Shown one piece after another: positions 9,196-17,866 of a stretch of DNA of 37,324 nucleotides. The DNA comes from Flammeovirgaceae bacterium UBA976. Its GTDB lineage: Bacteria > Bacteroidota > Bacteroidia > Cytophagales > Cyclobacteriaceae. Numbering within the stretch: position 1 is the first letter of the stretch; each line of letters opens with the position of its first letter. Where the stretch lies: contig DBBU01000008.1 in assembly GCA_002292365.1 (NCBI GenBank), positions 17,386 through 54,709 on the forward strand, in the 5' to 3' direction. A model generated the notes under the pieces. That model saw nothing but the letters and a program-made list of their open reading frames with translations. It was not told where the DNA came from and did no database searches. The translations under genes and the position numbers were made by a program.

Positions 9196-11079
9196 GTGAA
9201 TTATTTATCTGCTGAGCGTCTCACCAAGAGCTTTAATGAAAAGCAATTATTTGAAGAAATTACTTTTGGACTTGATCAAGGTCAAAAAACGGCCTTGGTC
9301 GGGGTCAATGGATGTGGAAAATCTACGCTGCTTAAAGTGATTGCAGGCTTACTGTATCCCAATTCAGGTGAAGTTACCTTTAGGAAAGGAATTAGCCTTT
9401 CAATTTTGACCCAAAATCCTGAGTTTGCAGATGACGATACGGTGATGCAAGCCGTTTTTTCCAAAGACCGAGAAGAGCTTAAAGCCATTCGAAATTATGA
9501 ATCTGCGCTTTTGAAAATGGAGAAAAATCCTGAAGCAGGGGTTGATTTATCTCCTTTTATCGAGCAAATGGATGCCTTGAATGCATGGGATTATGAACAT
9601 CAAGTAAAAGAAATCTTGGGAAAACTAGGGATTCATACCTTAGATCAAAAAATGGGAGAATTGTCTGGTGGGCAGAAAAAACGGGTAGCTTTGGCTCAAT
9701 GTCTCGTCGTGAAGCCCCATGTGCTCATTTTGGATGAGCCAACCAATCATTTAGACTTAGAGATTATCGAATGGTTAGAGGAGTATTTAGCGACCCAAAA
9801 CCTCACTTTATTGATGGTGACGCATGATCGCTATTTCCTTGACCGCGTAACCAACGAAATCTTAGAGATTGACGCCGGTCAGATATTTAAATATCACGGA
9901 AATTACAGTGATTTTTTACAACAAAAATCAGATCGTGAAGAGCAGCAAGCGGTCACGGTTGGTAAAGCAAAAAATTTACTTAAAAAAGAACTAGAATGGA
10001 TGCGTCGACAACCTAAGGCGCGGGGAACGAAGGCGAAATACCGTATAGATGCTTTTTATGACGTCAAGGAAAAGGCCAGTCAGACGGTAAAAAAGAGTGA
10101 AATGGAGGTCAATCTCAAATCCGATCGCCAAGGGAAGAAGATCATGGAAATTAAACATATTTCTAAGATTTTTGATGATAAAAAAGTCATTGATGATTTC
10201 AGTTATGTATTTCAGCGGAAAGAGCGTATCGGCATCGTGGGGGCTAATGGTGGAGGAAAATCAACATTTCTCAACATTTTGACTCAAAATCTAACTCCCG
10301 ATTTAGGCGAACTGGACATAGGTCAAACAACAAAGTTTGGATATTATACCCAAGATGAAGCTGTTTTCGATCCCCTAATGAAGGTCATTGATGTAGTGAA
10401 AGAGGTAGCTGAGTTTATTCAATTGGCGGATGGATCTGAAGTTTCAGCCTCTAATCTCTTAACCCAGTTCCTTTTCCTACCCAGTGTGCAATACAATCTT
10501 GTTGGCAAATTGAGTGGAGGTGAAAAAAGAAGGCTTCAATTGCTACGGGTGCTGATGGCCAACCCCAATTTTTTACTATTAGACGAACCTACCAATGATT
10601 TGGATATCATGACTCTAAATGTATTGGAGGATTACCTAGATAAATTTGATGGATGTTTGATGATTGTTTCCCATGATCGCTATTTTATGGACAAGCTGGT
10701 TGATCATTTATTTGTGTTTGAAGGGCAAGGTATCATTCGAGATTTCCCAGGAAATTATACCGATTATCGTGCAACCGAAGGCGGATTAAAGTCAGTCAAG
10801 GAAGTCGTCCAAAAACCATCGAACACCGAAACCAATGGGTCTAAGAAAGTGGCAGATGGCCCGCGTAAAATGACTTTTAATGAGAAAAGGGAGCTTGAGC
10901 AGATTGAAAAGGAGCTGAGTCAGCTGGAAATTCAAAAGAAGGCCATTGAAGATGCTTTGGATAAGGAAACTGATTATGAGAAATTGACGGCTTTGGGTGT
11001 TGAATTAGATCAAATAAAGACCCTTTCGGAGGCTAAAGAACTGCGTTGGCTTGAGTTGAGTGAGCTTGATACATTTTAA
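9196..11079 (+). CDS. ABC-F family ATPase (Uup/EttA-like)
   Basis: A soluble protein with two tandem ABC domains and no membrane segments. Domain 1: GVNGCGKST, LSGGQKKR, ILDEPTNHLD. Domain 2: GANGGGKST, LSGGEKRR, LLDEPTNDLD. An arginine/lysine-rich linker (EWMRRQPKARGTKAKYR) lies between them, as in ribosome-binding ABC-F proteins. The last 80 or so residues form a charged coiled coil like the Uup C-terminal domain. Members act on the ribosome exit site or in ribosome assembly and DNA-transposon stability (Uup). I place the start at GTG 9196 because NYLSAERLTKSF is the family's usual N-terminus; a TTG at 9151 would add 15 residues without family support. Confidence 0.93.
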   Translation: MNYLSAERLTKSFNEKQLFEEITFGLDQGQKTALVGVNGCGKSTLLKVIAGLLYPNSGEVTFRKGISLSILTQNPEFADDDTVMQAVFSKDREELKAIRNYESALLKMEKNPEAGVDLSPFIEQMDALNAWDYEHQVKEILGKLGIHTLDQKMGELSGGQKKRVALAQCLVVKPHVLILDEPTNHLDLEIIEWLEEYLATQNLTLLMVTHDRYFLDRVTNEILEIDAGQIFKYHGNYSDFLQQKSDREEQQAVTVGKAKNLLKKELEWMRRQPKARGTKAKYRIDAFYDVKEKASQTVKKSEMEVNLKSDRQGKKIMEIKHISKIFDDKKVIDDFSYVFQRKERIGIVGANGGGKSTFLNILTQNLTPDLGELDIGQTTKFGYYTQDEAVFDPLMKVIDVVKEVAEFIQLADGSEVSASNLLTQFLFLPSVQYNLVGKLSGGEKRRLQLLRVLMANPNFLLLDEPTNDLDIMTLNVLEDYLDKFDGCLMIVSHDRYFMDKLVDHLFVFEGQGIIRDFPGNYTDYRATEGGLKSVKEVVQKPSNTETNGSKKVADGPRKMTFNEKRELEQIEKELSQLEIQKKAIEDALDKETDYEKLTALGVELDQIKTLSEAKELRWLELSELDTF

Positions 11080-11366
11080 TGATCTTTATCCCGGAGATAG
11101 TATCTCTCCATTACAAAGGTCCCAAAAGGGAGAAATGAAGCAATAAAGGCGAAGCAAAAAGCGATGAAATCCCAGTTAAATTTAAAAGTAATCCAGCACA
11201 AGGTGATGATATAAAGTAGGAACAGGAGTCCATGGATCATCCCAACCACCTGATTGGGCCAAAAAATCAATAATTGGTATTTTAAGGGCATCGTGATCGC
11301 GAAAGAAAGCAAAGAGATCCCCTCTGCTCGTGCAATCCATCGAAAAAAAGTCAGCCATCGAATCAT
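11076..11366 (-). CDS. DUF3817-type small membrane protein
   Basis: A 96-residue integral membrane protein with three hydrophobic segments. The pattern FRWIARAEGISLLSF near the N-terminus, then MPLKY and VGMIHGLLFLLY, is typical of the DUF3817 family (YdzA-like), which has no known function. It follows the M48 protease gene after about 24 bases on the same strand and converges on the ABC-F gene, sharing a TTAA in which each strand reads its own TAA stop. Confidence 0.87.
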   Translation of the reverse strand: MIRWLTFFRWIARAEGISLLSFAITMPLKYQLLIFWPNQVVGMIHGLLFLLYIITLCWITFKFNWDFIAFCFAFIASFLPFGTFVMERYYLRDKDH

Positions 11367-11390
11367 TTTGAGTGATATGAGAAGTAGAAA

Positions 11391-12191
11391 TCATTTTTTA
11401 TCATAATATTCTAAGGCCTCAGGAAGATGTTTTTTGAGATCCTCAATACGACGTTGATTGGAGGGATGCGTAGAAATCCATTCGGGTGCATCAGCTCCAT
11501 CGGACATTTCGGCCATTCTTTCCCAAAACCCAGGGGCAGCCTCTGGATTATAGCCAGCGATGGCCATGAAAATTAATCCCATTCTATCTGCTTCACTTTC
11601 ATGTTTTCGAGAAAACTTTAGGATACCCATTTGGGTACCCGCACCTACAGATTGCAGTAAGATGTCACGGGTTAAGGCTGACTTGTTTTGGGTTGCAAGG
11701 GAGAGTGAAGCCAACAGCCCATTGGTAATCAAACCCTGGCTCATTCGCTCCCCACCGTGATTGGCAACGGCATGGGCAATTTCATGACCCATCACCACAG
11801 CAATGCCTTTTTCTCCTTGGCATACCGGTAGAATTCCTGTATAAAAAGCGACCTTACCGCCTGGCATGCACCAAGCGTTGACCGTTTTGTCTTCGATCAA
11901 ATTAAATTCCCATTCAAAATCATTTAGAACCTCACTTTGCCCTTCCTTTTCAAGATAGGCTTCTACTGCTTTTTGTATTTTTACGCCTACTTTTTTAATC
12001 AAAGTCGCCTGCATATTGTTTTCAGAAATCTCATTGGTCTTTAGGACTTCATCGTATTGCTGAAAACTCATGGGAATCAATTCTGAGTTTTTGATCATGC
12101 TTAATTGAGACCTGCCAGTGATGGGTACAGTAGCGCAGCCTAATAGCAATAGTAAAATGCTGATTAGGGGCCAAGATCTAAGTTTTGTCAT
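11391..12191 (-). CDS. M48 family zinc metalloprotease, lipoprotein
   Basis: A 266-residue envelope protease. The signal peptide ends in a lipobox (LLLGC, lipid Cys19), pointing to a lipoprotein facing the periplasm. The zinc site is HEIAH (136-140) with the third ligand in ESEADRMG. The N-terminal TVPITGRSQL segment and overall size match the LoiP/YcaL-like branch that degrades misfolded outer-membrane proteins. It has no TPR extension, so it is not BepA. It is likely transcribed with the small DUF3817 gene downstream. A hairpin terminator separates it from the lipoprotein gene upstream. Confidence 0.94.
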   Translation of the reverse strand: MTKLRSWPLISILLLLLGCATVPITGRSQLSMIKNSELIPMSFQQYDEVLKTNEISENNMQATLIKKVGVKIQKAVEAYLEKEGQSEVLNDFEWEFNLIEDKTVNAWCMPGGKVAFYTGILPVCQGEKGIAVVMGHEIAHAVANHGGERMSQGLITNGLLASLSLATQNKSALTRDILLQSVGAGTQMGILKFSRKHESEADRMGLIFMAIAGYNPEAAPGFWERMAEMSDGADAPEWISTHPSNQRRIEDLKKHLPEALEYYDKK

Positions 12192-12237
12192 TTCTTTTTT
12201 ATACTAAAATTAATGGATTTTTCCCCTATTTATATAA

Positions 12238-12270
12238 AAAAAGCCTCACGATATAATCGTAAGGCTTTTT
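12238..12270 (-). terminator. Intrinsic terminator, symmetric
   Basis: AAAAAGCCT (12238-12246) pairs with AGGCTTTTT (12262-12270), then one C/A mismatch, then ACGAT (12248-12252) pairs with ATCGT (12256-12260) around an ATA loop. On the minus strand the hairpin is followed by a T run, so it ends the lipoprotein transcript starting at 13217. It sits between two minus-strand genes and isolates the M48 gene from read-through. Confidence 0.85.
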
Positions 12271-12296
12271 ATTATTAAGTTATTTGGATGCAATTT

Positions 12297-13217
12297 TTAT
12301 TCACTTGCAGCTAATTTCATTTCAAGCTCGATCATACCGTCTGATCCATCTGTACCCGTGATTGCTTTTACATGAATTAAACCTTGTATGTTCTCTACAG
12401 TTTTGAACATAAGTATGTCATTTGCAGACAGATTGGTTACGGTACCATTGGCATCGGTCACATCGACACCGGCTATAGCCGTTTCTATGTCACTGACGGT
12501 TACCATTTCAAGATACTCAGCACTTGTGATGGTTGTGACAGCTAAAGTCGTTTCATTTTGTGATCCCCATGCAGATAGATCATAGATAGTATATTCAGCA
12601 GGAGAGGCCAATGCGGCATTGTCAGTGGATCCGTAATAGTAACCAAAGTCGATACTTGCTGATACGGGATCGGAAGTCGATATGACATCACCTAAGCTAT
12701 AAGTTTGATTATTGGCAATAGAATAAAAAGTTTGAGAGCTATTATCACCAAGAGGAGCATACAATATCACAGCAGTCTGAATTTTGGCTGCAGGAGAAAC
12801 GACGACAAAAGAAAAAGAAGCGGTTGCTGTATTTCCTTCTTCATCAACCGCTTCGAAATCGATGCTACCGTCTCCCAAAGAACTAGATGCCAAAACGGTC
12901 AAAGTGACCTTAGCATCGGTAGTGCCAGAGGCTATGTCCAAGTCATTTCGATTGATAGTACTCGATGCGACATCTCCACTTATATTTAAAGTATTGAAGC
13001 CTGCTTCTGCAGTTATGGAGATGACAATAGAGAAAGAATCTGCTGCAGTCACGTTTCCTCCACTCACTAAAGAATTTCCATCGGAGGTTGTTGCCGATAG
13101 GGAGATGTCAATGCTGGACGCTACCTCTTCTATTACGTCGTCTTCGCTACACCCATAAAAAAAGATAAGTCCTAACAGGGAAGAAACGATGATTACTTTT
13201 TCAAATATTTTTTTCAT
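12297..13217 (-). CDS. Surface/periplasmic lipoprotein of unknown function
   Basis: A 306-residue protein with a signal peptide and lipobox (FFYGCSEDD, lipid Cys23). The acidic SEDD after the Cys resembles the export signal that sends Bacteroidota lipoproteins to the cell surface. The mature part is very rich in Ser, Thr, Ala, Asp and Val and poor in basic residues, with a beta-strand pattern suggesting one or two Ig-like domains (about residues 30-140) and a separate domain behind. No catalytic motif is visible. It is a single gene with its own terminator. Confidence 0.85.
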   Translation of the reverse strand: MKKIFEKVIIVSSLLGLIFFYGCSEDDVIEEVASSIDISLSATTSDGNSLVSGGNVTAADSFSIVISITAEAGFNTLNISGDVASSTINRNDLDIASGTTDAKVTLTVLASSSLGDGSIDFEAVDEEGNTATASFSFVVVSPAAKIQTAVILYAPLGDNSSQTFYSIANNQTYSLGDVISTSDPVSASIDFGYYYGSTDNAALASPAEYTIYDLSAWGSQNETTLAVTTITSAEYLEMVTVSDIETAIAGVDVTDANGTVTNLSANDILMFKTVENIQGLIHVKAITGTDGSDGMIELEMKLAASE

Positions 13218-13251
13218 TTGTAATTATTAATTGAATTATATGATTGATTTA

Positions 13252-13271
13252 AAAATTCCTTAAAATTCCTT
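13252..13271. repeat. Tandem 10-base repeat upstream of two divergent genes
   Basis: Two perfect adjacent copies of AAAATTCCTT lie between the divergent lipoprotein and AsmA genes. Such short direct repeats may be operator half-sites or a replication-slippage product. Function unknown. Confidence 0.5.
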
Positions 13272-13386
13272 AAAGTTTGTAAAAAGCGAAGTTGAACAAT
13301 TTTCCATCGAGATGCACAATAAAAACGTTAATTTTTAATAATAAAGTTGGTAATTCATTTACTGAAGTCACAATTAAATAAGGGTC

Positions 13387-13415
13387 TTGCTTGAGGGATT
13401 AAAATGCTATATTTA
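13387..13415 (+). promoter_or_regulatory. Candidate promoter for the AsmA-like gene
   Basis: TTG (13387-13389), 18 bases, then TATATTTA (13408-13415), one mismatch from the Bacteroidota -7 consensus TAnnTTTG. Transcription would start near 13422, about 28 bases before the ATG at 13450. Confidence 0.35.
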
Positions 13416-13449
13416 AGGCATAATATTTTCTTGTTTTAAATATGATATT

Positions 13450-16119
13450 ATGAAAAAGTTATTAGTTGTGCTGGGTATATTATTGGTCAGTCTACTTGGG
13501 ATTCTTATTGTCGTACCCATCCTTTTCAAGGAAGACGCTAAAAAGGCGGTTGATGATGCCATTGCCGAACAATTAAACGCCCATGTTTTTTATGATCAAG
13601 ATGGGTTAAGTCTTTCTTTATTTGAAAATTTTCCAAACTTCACTTTTTCAATGAAGGATTTTGGGGTATTGGGCATCGATTCTTTTGCCTCCGATACCTT
13701 GATTAAAGTAGCTTCTTTTGAAATCACTCTTGATCTTCTATCTGTGATCTCTGGAGAACAAATAATGATCAATGAAATAAGTCTGAAGTCACCTGAGATT
13801 ACTATTTTAGCCTTATCTGACGGACAAAACAATTATGATATTTTCAAAGAAACTACCGATGAAACCCCTTCGGAAACCCCTGCTGAAGAGGAGTCAACGT
13901 TCAGTTTAGCAATAAAAAAATGGCAAATTATAGATGGAAATTTCACGTATGACGACCTTTTAAGTGGAATTCATACTTCACTACTAGGTATTAATCATAC
14001 AGGTTCTGGAGATTTTTCTCAAGACATTTTTGATCTAATGATCAAAACAACCATTGTTTCGGTAGATCTAAATTATGAGGGTACAAATTATCTCAAAGAA
14101 AAAACCTTCGGTGCGGACCTCAACATGAAGATGAATTTACCAGACTCAAAATATACTTTCAGTGATAACTCATTGACATTGGGAGCATTGAGTGTCGGTT
14201 TGAATGGAAATGTGATCCTTCCCGCAGATGCGGATATGGTATTGGATGTTGAATTTCAATCGCTGGATATGTCTATTAAATCTATTCTTTCACTTTTGCC
14301 GGGTGATTATTCATCTTATCTTGAAAATGTAAGTGCTGACGGAGAGGTAGGTATCGAAGGTAAGGTAAGTGGCGTCTATAACGAATCACGCTTACCGGAT
14401 ATAAATATCAATGCCATGATATCCAATGGCTATTTGGCTTACCAAGAATATCCCTTACCCATTGAGAAGGTTCAATTGGAAGCTGCTTTAGTCATACCGG
14501 GCGTCAATATGGATTTACTGTCTTTTTCAATGCCTCACTTTTCGATGCAGGTGGAGGGTCAAGATTTTAAGGCCCAAATGGAGTTTAATAATTTAGCGAA
14601 TTATACTTGGGATTTGAATGCCAGCGGAGGACTTGACTTAGGTAAAATATTTCAGATCATACCCGTTGAAGGAATGGACCTCAAAGGATTGATCTCTGGA
14701 AGTTTTGAGACCTCAGGTAATATGCTTCTGATAGAGGAAGAAAAGTATGAACAACTTCCTACCAAAGGTCGCGTGCAGGTAACGAATTTTAGTATTTCCG
14801 ATGAAACGCTCCCAGTGGATATCAGGATTCCAGAAGCAGATTTGAGTTTTGATAATGAGCAAATCGCTTTGACTCAGTTTAAGGTACTCTTTGGTGAAAG
14901 CGATCTCCAAATGACAGGGAACTTAGAAAACTTTATAGGCTATGCATTGGAGCCTTCAGAGGTATTGCACGGTAAATTAAATTTCTATGCGAAAATATTA
15001 AATCTTAATCCTTTCCTCACAGCGACCGATGCTTCAGTAGCGGATGCTGCAGTGGATACCGCAGTGCTTGAAATAATAAGAATTCCAATCAATATCGATG
15101 TAGCGTTGAACACTCAGATTGGACAATTGCTATATGACAACCTGGAGTTCAATGATATGGAAGGGAAGATCACGATGAGTGAAGGCATTGCGCAATTAGA
15201 TAATTTAGATTTTAACCTTTTAGAAGGAGACTTTTTGATGAGTGGATTTTATAATTCTAATCCTCCGTTGCCACTATTTAATTTTAATTTTAAGATATCC
15301 TCCATGTCTATAAAAGAGACATTTTCTTCATTCAATACCATTCAGGAAATGGCGCCTGTGGCGAAGGACCTAGCGGGTGTTTTTTCCGCCGAATTTGTTA
15401 CGGACGGGGTGTTAGATACCGGTATGATGCCGGTCATGGAATCTTTATCTGCCTTTGGTCTTATAGACTTGAGATCGACCACTTATAGCAATCCCAAATT
15501 CATTAAAGGATTGAATAAAGTAACCGGGGATAAGGGAGAAACGCTGAAACTTCAAGATATTAATTTTGAGTACGCCATTTCAGATGGAACCTTAATCATT
15601 GAACCTTTCGATTTTAAATTAGGGGGAAGGACCACGACCGTTTATGGTTCAAGTGGGATTTCAGGTATCCAGGCGAATATGGATTATACTCTGGAGACCG
15701 ATCTTAAAACAGGCACCTTGGGGGCAGCCGCCAATAATATGATTACTTCTTTGACGGGCTTGAATGATCTGGTAGCTGAAGAGGTGAGGATGAAAATTAA
15801 GATCGAAGGAAACTATGAAGATCCTCAGTTTCGTTTAGATGGAATTTCTAATACCAAAAAAGGTTCCAGTGATGGAAAAATCAAAGATTTGGCCAAAGAG
15901 CAGGCAAAAAACAAACTCAAAGAGCAGCAAAAATTAGCCGAAAAAAAGGTTCAAGAAGAATTAGATAAACAAAAGGCAGTTTTAAGTGCAGAAGCGGATA
16001 AGAAAGCAGCTGACCTTAAGGTAGCCGCCAAAAAAAAGGCCAAAGAGGTTTTGGGAGATGAGCTCAAATCAAAATTAGGTGGGAAAATCAAAGGTCTCAA
16101 AAAGAAAGATGGAGATTAA
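13450..16119 (+). CDS. AsmA-like protein, bridge-type inner membrane anchor
   Basis: An 889-residue protein with one N-terminal membrane segment (about residues 4-26) and a long periplasmic part of repeated beta strands, the AsmA/TamB-like architecture. Recognisable features are DAIAEQLNAHVFYDQDGLS-like opening, repeated amphipathic strands, and the AsmA C-terminal pattern (DGVLDTGMMPVMESLSAFG and later GTLIIEPFDFKLGGRTTTVYGSSG). AsmA-like proteins are thought to guide lipid transport between inner and outer membranes. The last 60 residues are an unusual Lys/Ala-rich coiled coil. The gene stands alone after a candidate promoter. Confidence 0.88.
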   Translation: MKKLLVVLGILLVSLLGILIVVPILFKEDAKKAVDDAIAEQLNAHVFYDQDGLSLSLFENFPNFTFSMKDFGVLGIDSFASDTLIKVASFEITLDLLSVISGEQIMINEISLKSPEITILALSDGQNNYDIFKETTDETPSETPAEEESTFSLAIKKWQIIDGNFTYDDLLSGIHTSLLGINHTGSGDFSQDIFDLMIKTTIVSVDLNYEGTNYLKEKTFGADLNMKMNLPDSKYTFSDNSLTLGALSVGLNGNVILPADADMVLDVEFQSLDMSIKSILSLLPGDYSSYLENVSADGEVGIEGKVSGVYNESRLPDININAMISNGYLAYQEYPLPIEKVQLEAALVIPGVNMDLLSFSMPHFSMQVEGQDFKAQMEFNNLANYTWDLNASGGLDLGKIFQIIPVEGMDLKGLISGSFETSGNMLLIEEEKYEQLPTKGRVQVTNFSISDETLPVDIRIPEADLSFDNEQIALTQFKVLFGESDLQMTGNLENFIGYALEPSEVLHGKLNFYAKILNLNPFLTATDASVADAAVDTAVLEIIRIPINIDVALNTQIGQLLYDNLEFNDMEGKITMSEGIAQLDNLDFNLLEGDFLMSGFYNSNPPLPLFNFNFKISSMSIKETFSSFNTIQEMAPVAKDLAGVFSAEFVTDGVLDTGMMPVMESLSAFGLIDLRSTTYSNPKFIKGLNKVTGDKGETLKLQDINFEYAISDGTLIIEPFDFKLGGRTTTVYGSSGISGIQANMDYTLETDLKTGTLGAAANNMITSLTGLNDLVAEEVRMKIKIEGNYEDPQFRLDGISNTKKGSSDGKIKDLAKEQAKNKLKEQQKLAEKKVQEELDKQKAVLSAEADKKAADLKVAAKKKAKEVLGDELKSKLGGKIKGLKKKDGD

Positions 16120-16835
16120 AAAAAGTCTGTATTGATCTGAATGTTTTAGGTACATGTCATAGATCAATAATCTTTTCGTTCTACTCAAAAAAAGGAACAA
16201 CTAATCAAGATGATGTTATCACTGTTATTTATTTTTGCACCTAGTAGAATAGGCTTAATTACATTGAAATCGAATACTATGAAATGAAGTAGGGTAAAAC
16301 TTTGAGCACTTAATGCAAATTTTATTTTTGAATCACTGTTGGATTCATTTTGTTGGATTCTTACTTCACAAACCCCAGAATGATCAAAATCTTGAATGAT
16401 TGAATCCAAATATGCTCATCTTGATGGGGAAAATATATTATAAATGATTTGTGAAATTTATTTTGGTAATATAAGTTTACTTGCTAATCAAACATATAGC
16501 TCGATTTATTAAGAAGCGTTTAGAGACAGGCTCCATGATGCGCTAGCAACCTCCCTAATAAGAGATAGGTGCTAATTCCTGATAAATAAATTAAATGCTT
16601 ATGATTACCATGAAAAGTCTTAGTACCCAAGCAATATGGAATGCGATTCATTCCAATTACCGCAACTCCTTTCACACCTACTTCACCTGCATAAGTTGCT
16701 GCGATATTTAGCATAACTTTTCGCGTAATAAACAATCACATTTTATAGACTATCCTAAATACGCACTGTTTCGGATATTCAAAGAGGACATCATTCATCT
16801 TACTTCATCAATATTTTTACTTTTAAATTCAAACT
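16120..16835. other. 716-base stretch without a convincing gene
   Basis: AT-rich sequence between the AsmA gene and the sulfur region. It holds two minus-strand open stretches (16185-16409 and 16520-16798) that do not match a family I know, and no clear promoter or terminator. Given the broken genes directly downstream, it may contain decayed coding sequence. Confidence 0.5.
16520..16798 (-). other. Possible decayed small gene with an in-frame TGA
   Basis: From ATG 16798 a frame of 93 codons runs to a TAA at 16520, interrupted only by a TGA at 16738-16736 (codon 21). The part after the TGA has protein-like composition (ATYAGEVGVKGVAVIGMN), a hydrophobic strand pattern and an even use of residues. 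I cannot assign a family. It is divergent from the first YeeE gene, 37 bases away. It may be noise. Confidence 0.2.
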
Positions 16836-17387
16836 ATGGAAAAACTAATGGAGGTTATTCAAAATCCTTGACCTTGGTATGTCTCTGGTCCATTATTGGG
16901 CATGACCGTTCCCTTATTATTGCTCTCTAGCAATAAACAATTTGGAGTTTCTTCTGTTTTTAGACACGTGGGATGTGCTCTGAATTGGGAAAAAATAGAA
17001 TATTTCAATTATGATTTAAAAAATCACATTTGGAATCTTTTGTTTATCGTCGGGCTTATTTTCTCTGCTGTTTTTTTTCTGCAATGAATTGAAGTAAAAC
17101 AAAGAGTTTTAAGTGATGCGGCTCAATTATATTTTAATTCAAGGTCTATTTTGATTGAAGGTATATTGCCTGTATCAAGGTTTACATGGACATTTGGGAT
17201 GGAAATACTTATTATTTCCTTTGGTGGATTATGCATTGGTTTTGGTTCGAGATATGCCAAAGGATGTACATCAGGCCATGCCATTACGGGATTATCATTA
17301 CTTAGTTTAGGCTCCTTGATTGCAGTTATTGGATTCTTCATAGGTAGAGTTTTGGGCACATTTCTCATTTTAGATTCGATTTTATGA
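16836..17387 (+). pseudogene. YeeE/YedE-family transporter, first half, two in-frame TGA codons
   Basis: A single frame of 184 codons covers the entire usual length (about 185 residues) of the first protein of split YeeE/YedE transporters, the membrane family that includes the thiosulfate importer TsuA. The N-terminal NPxPWYVSGPLLGMTVPLLLL and the GCTSGHAITGLS motif (Cys at about 146) are intact. TGA occurs at 16869-16871 where relatives have Trp (NPWPWYV), and at 17085-17087 after the third membrane segment (FFLQ*IEVK). No frameshift is present. The last bases ATGA overlap the start of the second half. Without read-through no full protein is made; it is a recent-looking pseudogene. Confidence 0.85.
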
Positions 17388-17797
17388 AGTGGATTAAGTT
17401 TGTAGTAGCGGGGTTTTATTTTGGTTTTATTTTAATAAAATCTGAAGCCATTTCTTGGTATAGAATTGTAGAGATGTTTCATTTTCAATCATTTCCTATG
17501 TTTGGGATTATTGGTTCGGCAGTGGGTGCTGGCGCCATTTCGGTGCTTGTTATAAAAAAGTTAAACCAATCAGTTTTCAAGACGCAGCCGATTGATTTAA
17601 CAAAAAAGCCTTTTCATTTAAAAGCCCATTTGTTGGGTGGACTTATTTTTGGATTAGGATGGTCTTTGGTGGGTGCTTGTCCAGGTCCATTATTTGTTCA
17701 TTTAGGCGCGGGAAATACTATTATCTTGATTCCTGTTCTATTTGCAGTCTTGGGGACTTACTTTTATGGACGTTTTAAGGATAGTCTTCCACACTGA
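17384..17797 (+). CDS. YeeE/YedE-family transporter, second half
   Basis: A 137-residue membrane protein with about four hydrophobic segments, equal in size to the second member of split YeeE/YedE pairs. The signature GACPGPLF (97-104) is the second conserved Cys motif of the family; in TsuA such cysteines relay thiosulfate. Its ATG overlaps the TGA of the first half (ATGA), so translation is probably coupled. It is intact, but its partner is broken by two nonsense codons, so it may have no function now. Confidence 0.88.
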   Translation: MKWIKFVVAGFYFGFILIKSEAISWYRIVEMFHFQSFPMFGIIGSAVGAGAISVLVIKKLNQSVFKTQPIDLTKKPFHLKAHLLGGLIFGLGWSLVGACPGPLFVHLGAGNTIILIPVLFAVLGTYFYGRFKDSLPH

Positions 17798-17866
17798 GAA
17801 TAGGTAATCATCCGCATGAAATGGAGATTGAATATATGGCTATGTATTATTTGAAATAGTATAATT

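Noticed and set aside
12784..13158. A 124-codon open frame antisense to the surface lipoprotein gene
   Set aside because: It is a shadow of the Ser/Thr/Ala-rich lipoprotein sequence, with no motif or start signal.
13252..13271. CRISPR or satellite-type array
   Set aside because: Only two adjacent 10-base copies and no spacers; no cas genes in the window.
16836..17387. Selenocysteine at the TGA codons of the YeeE gene, since YedE relatives are linked to selenium
   Set aside because: The first TGA is at a Trp position, there is no Cys in relatives there, and I see no SECIS-like hairpin next to it.
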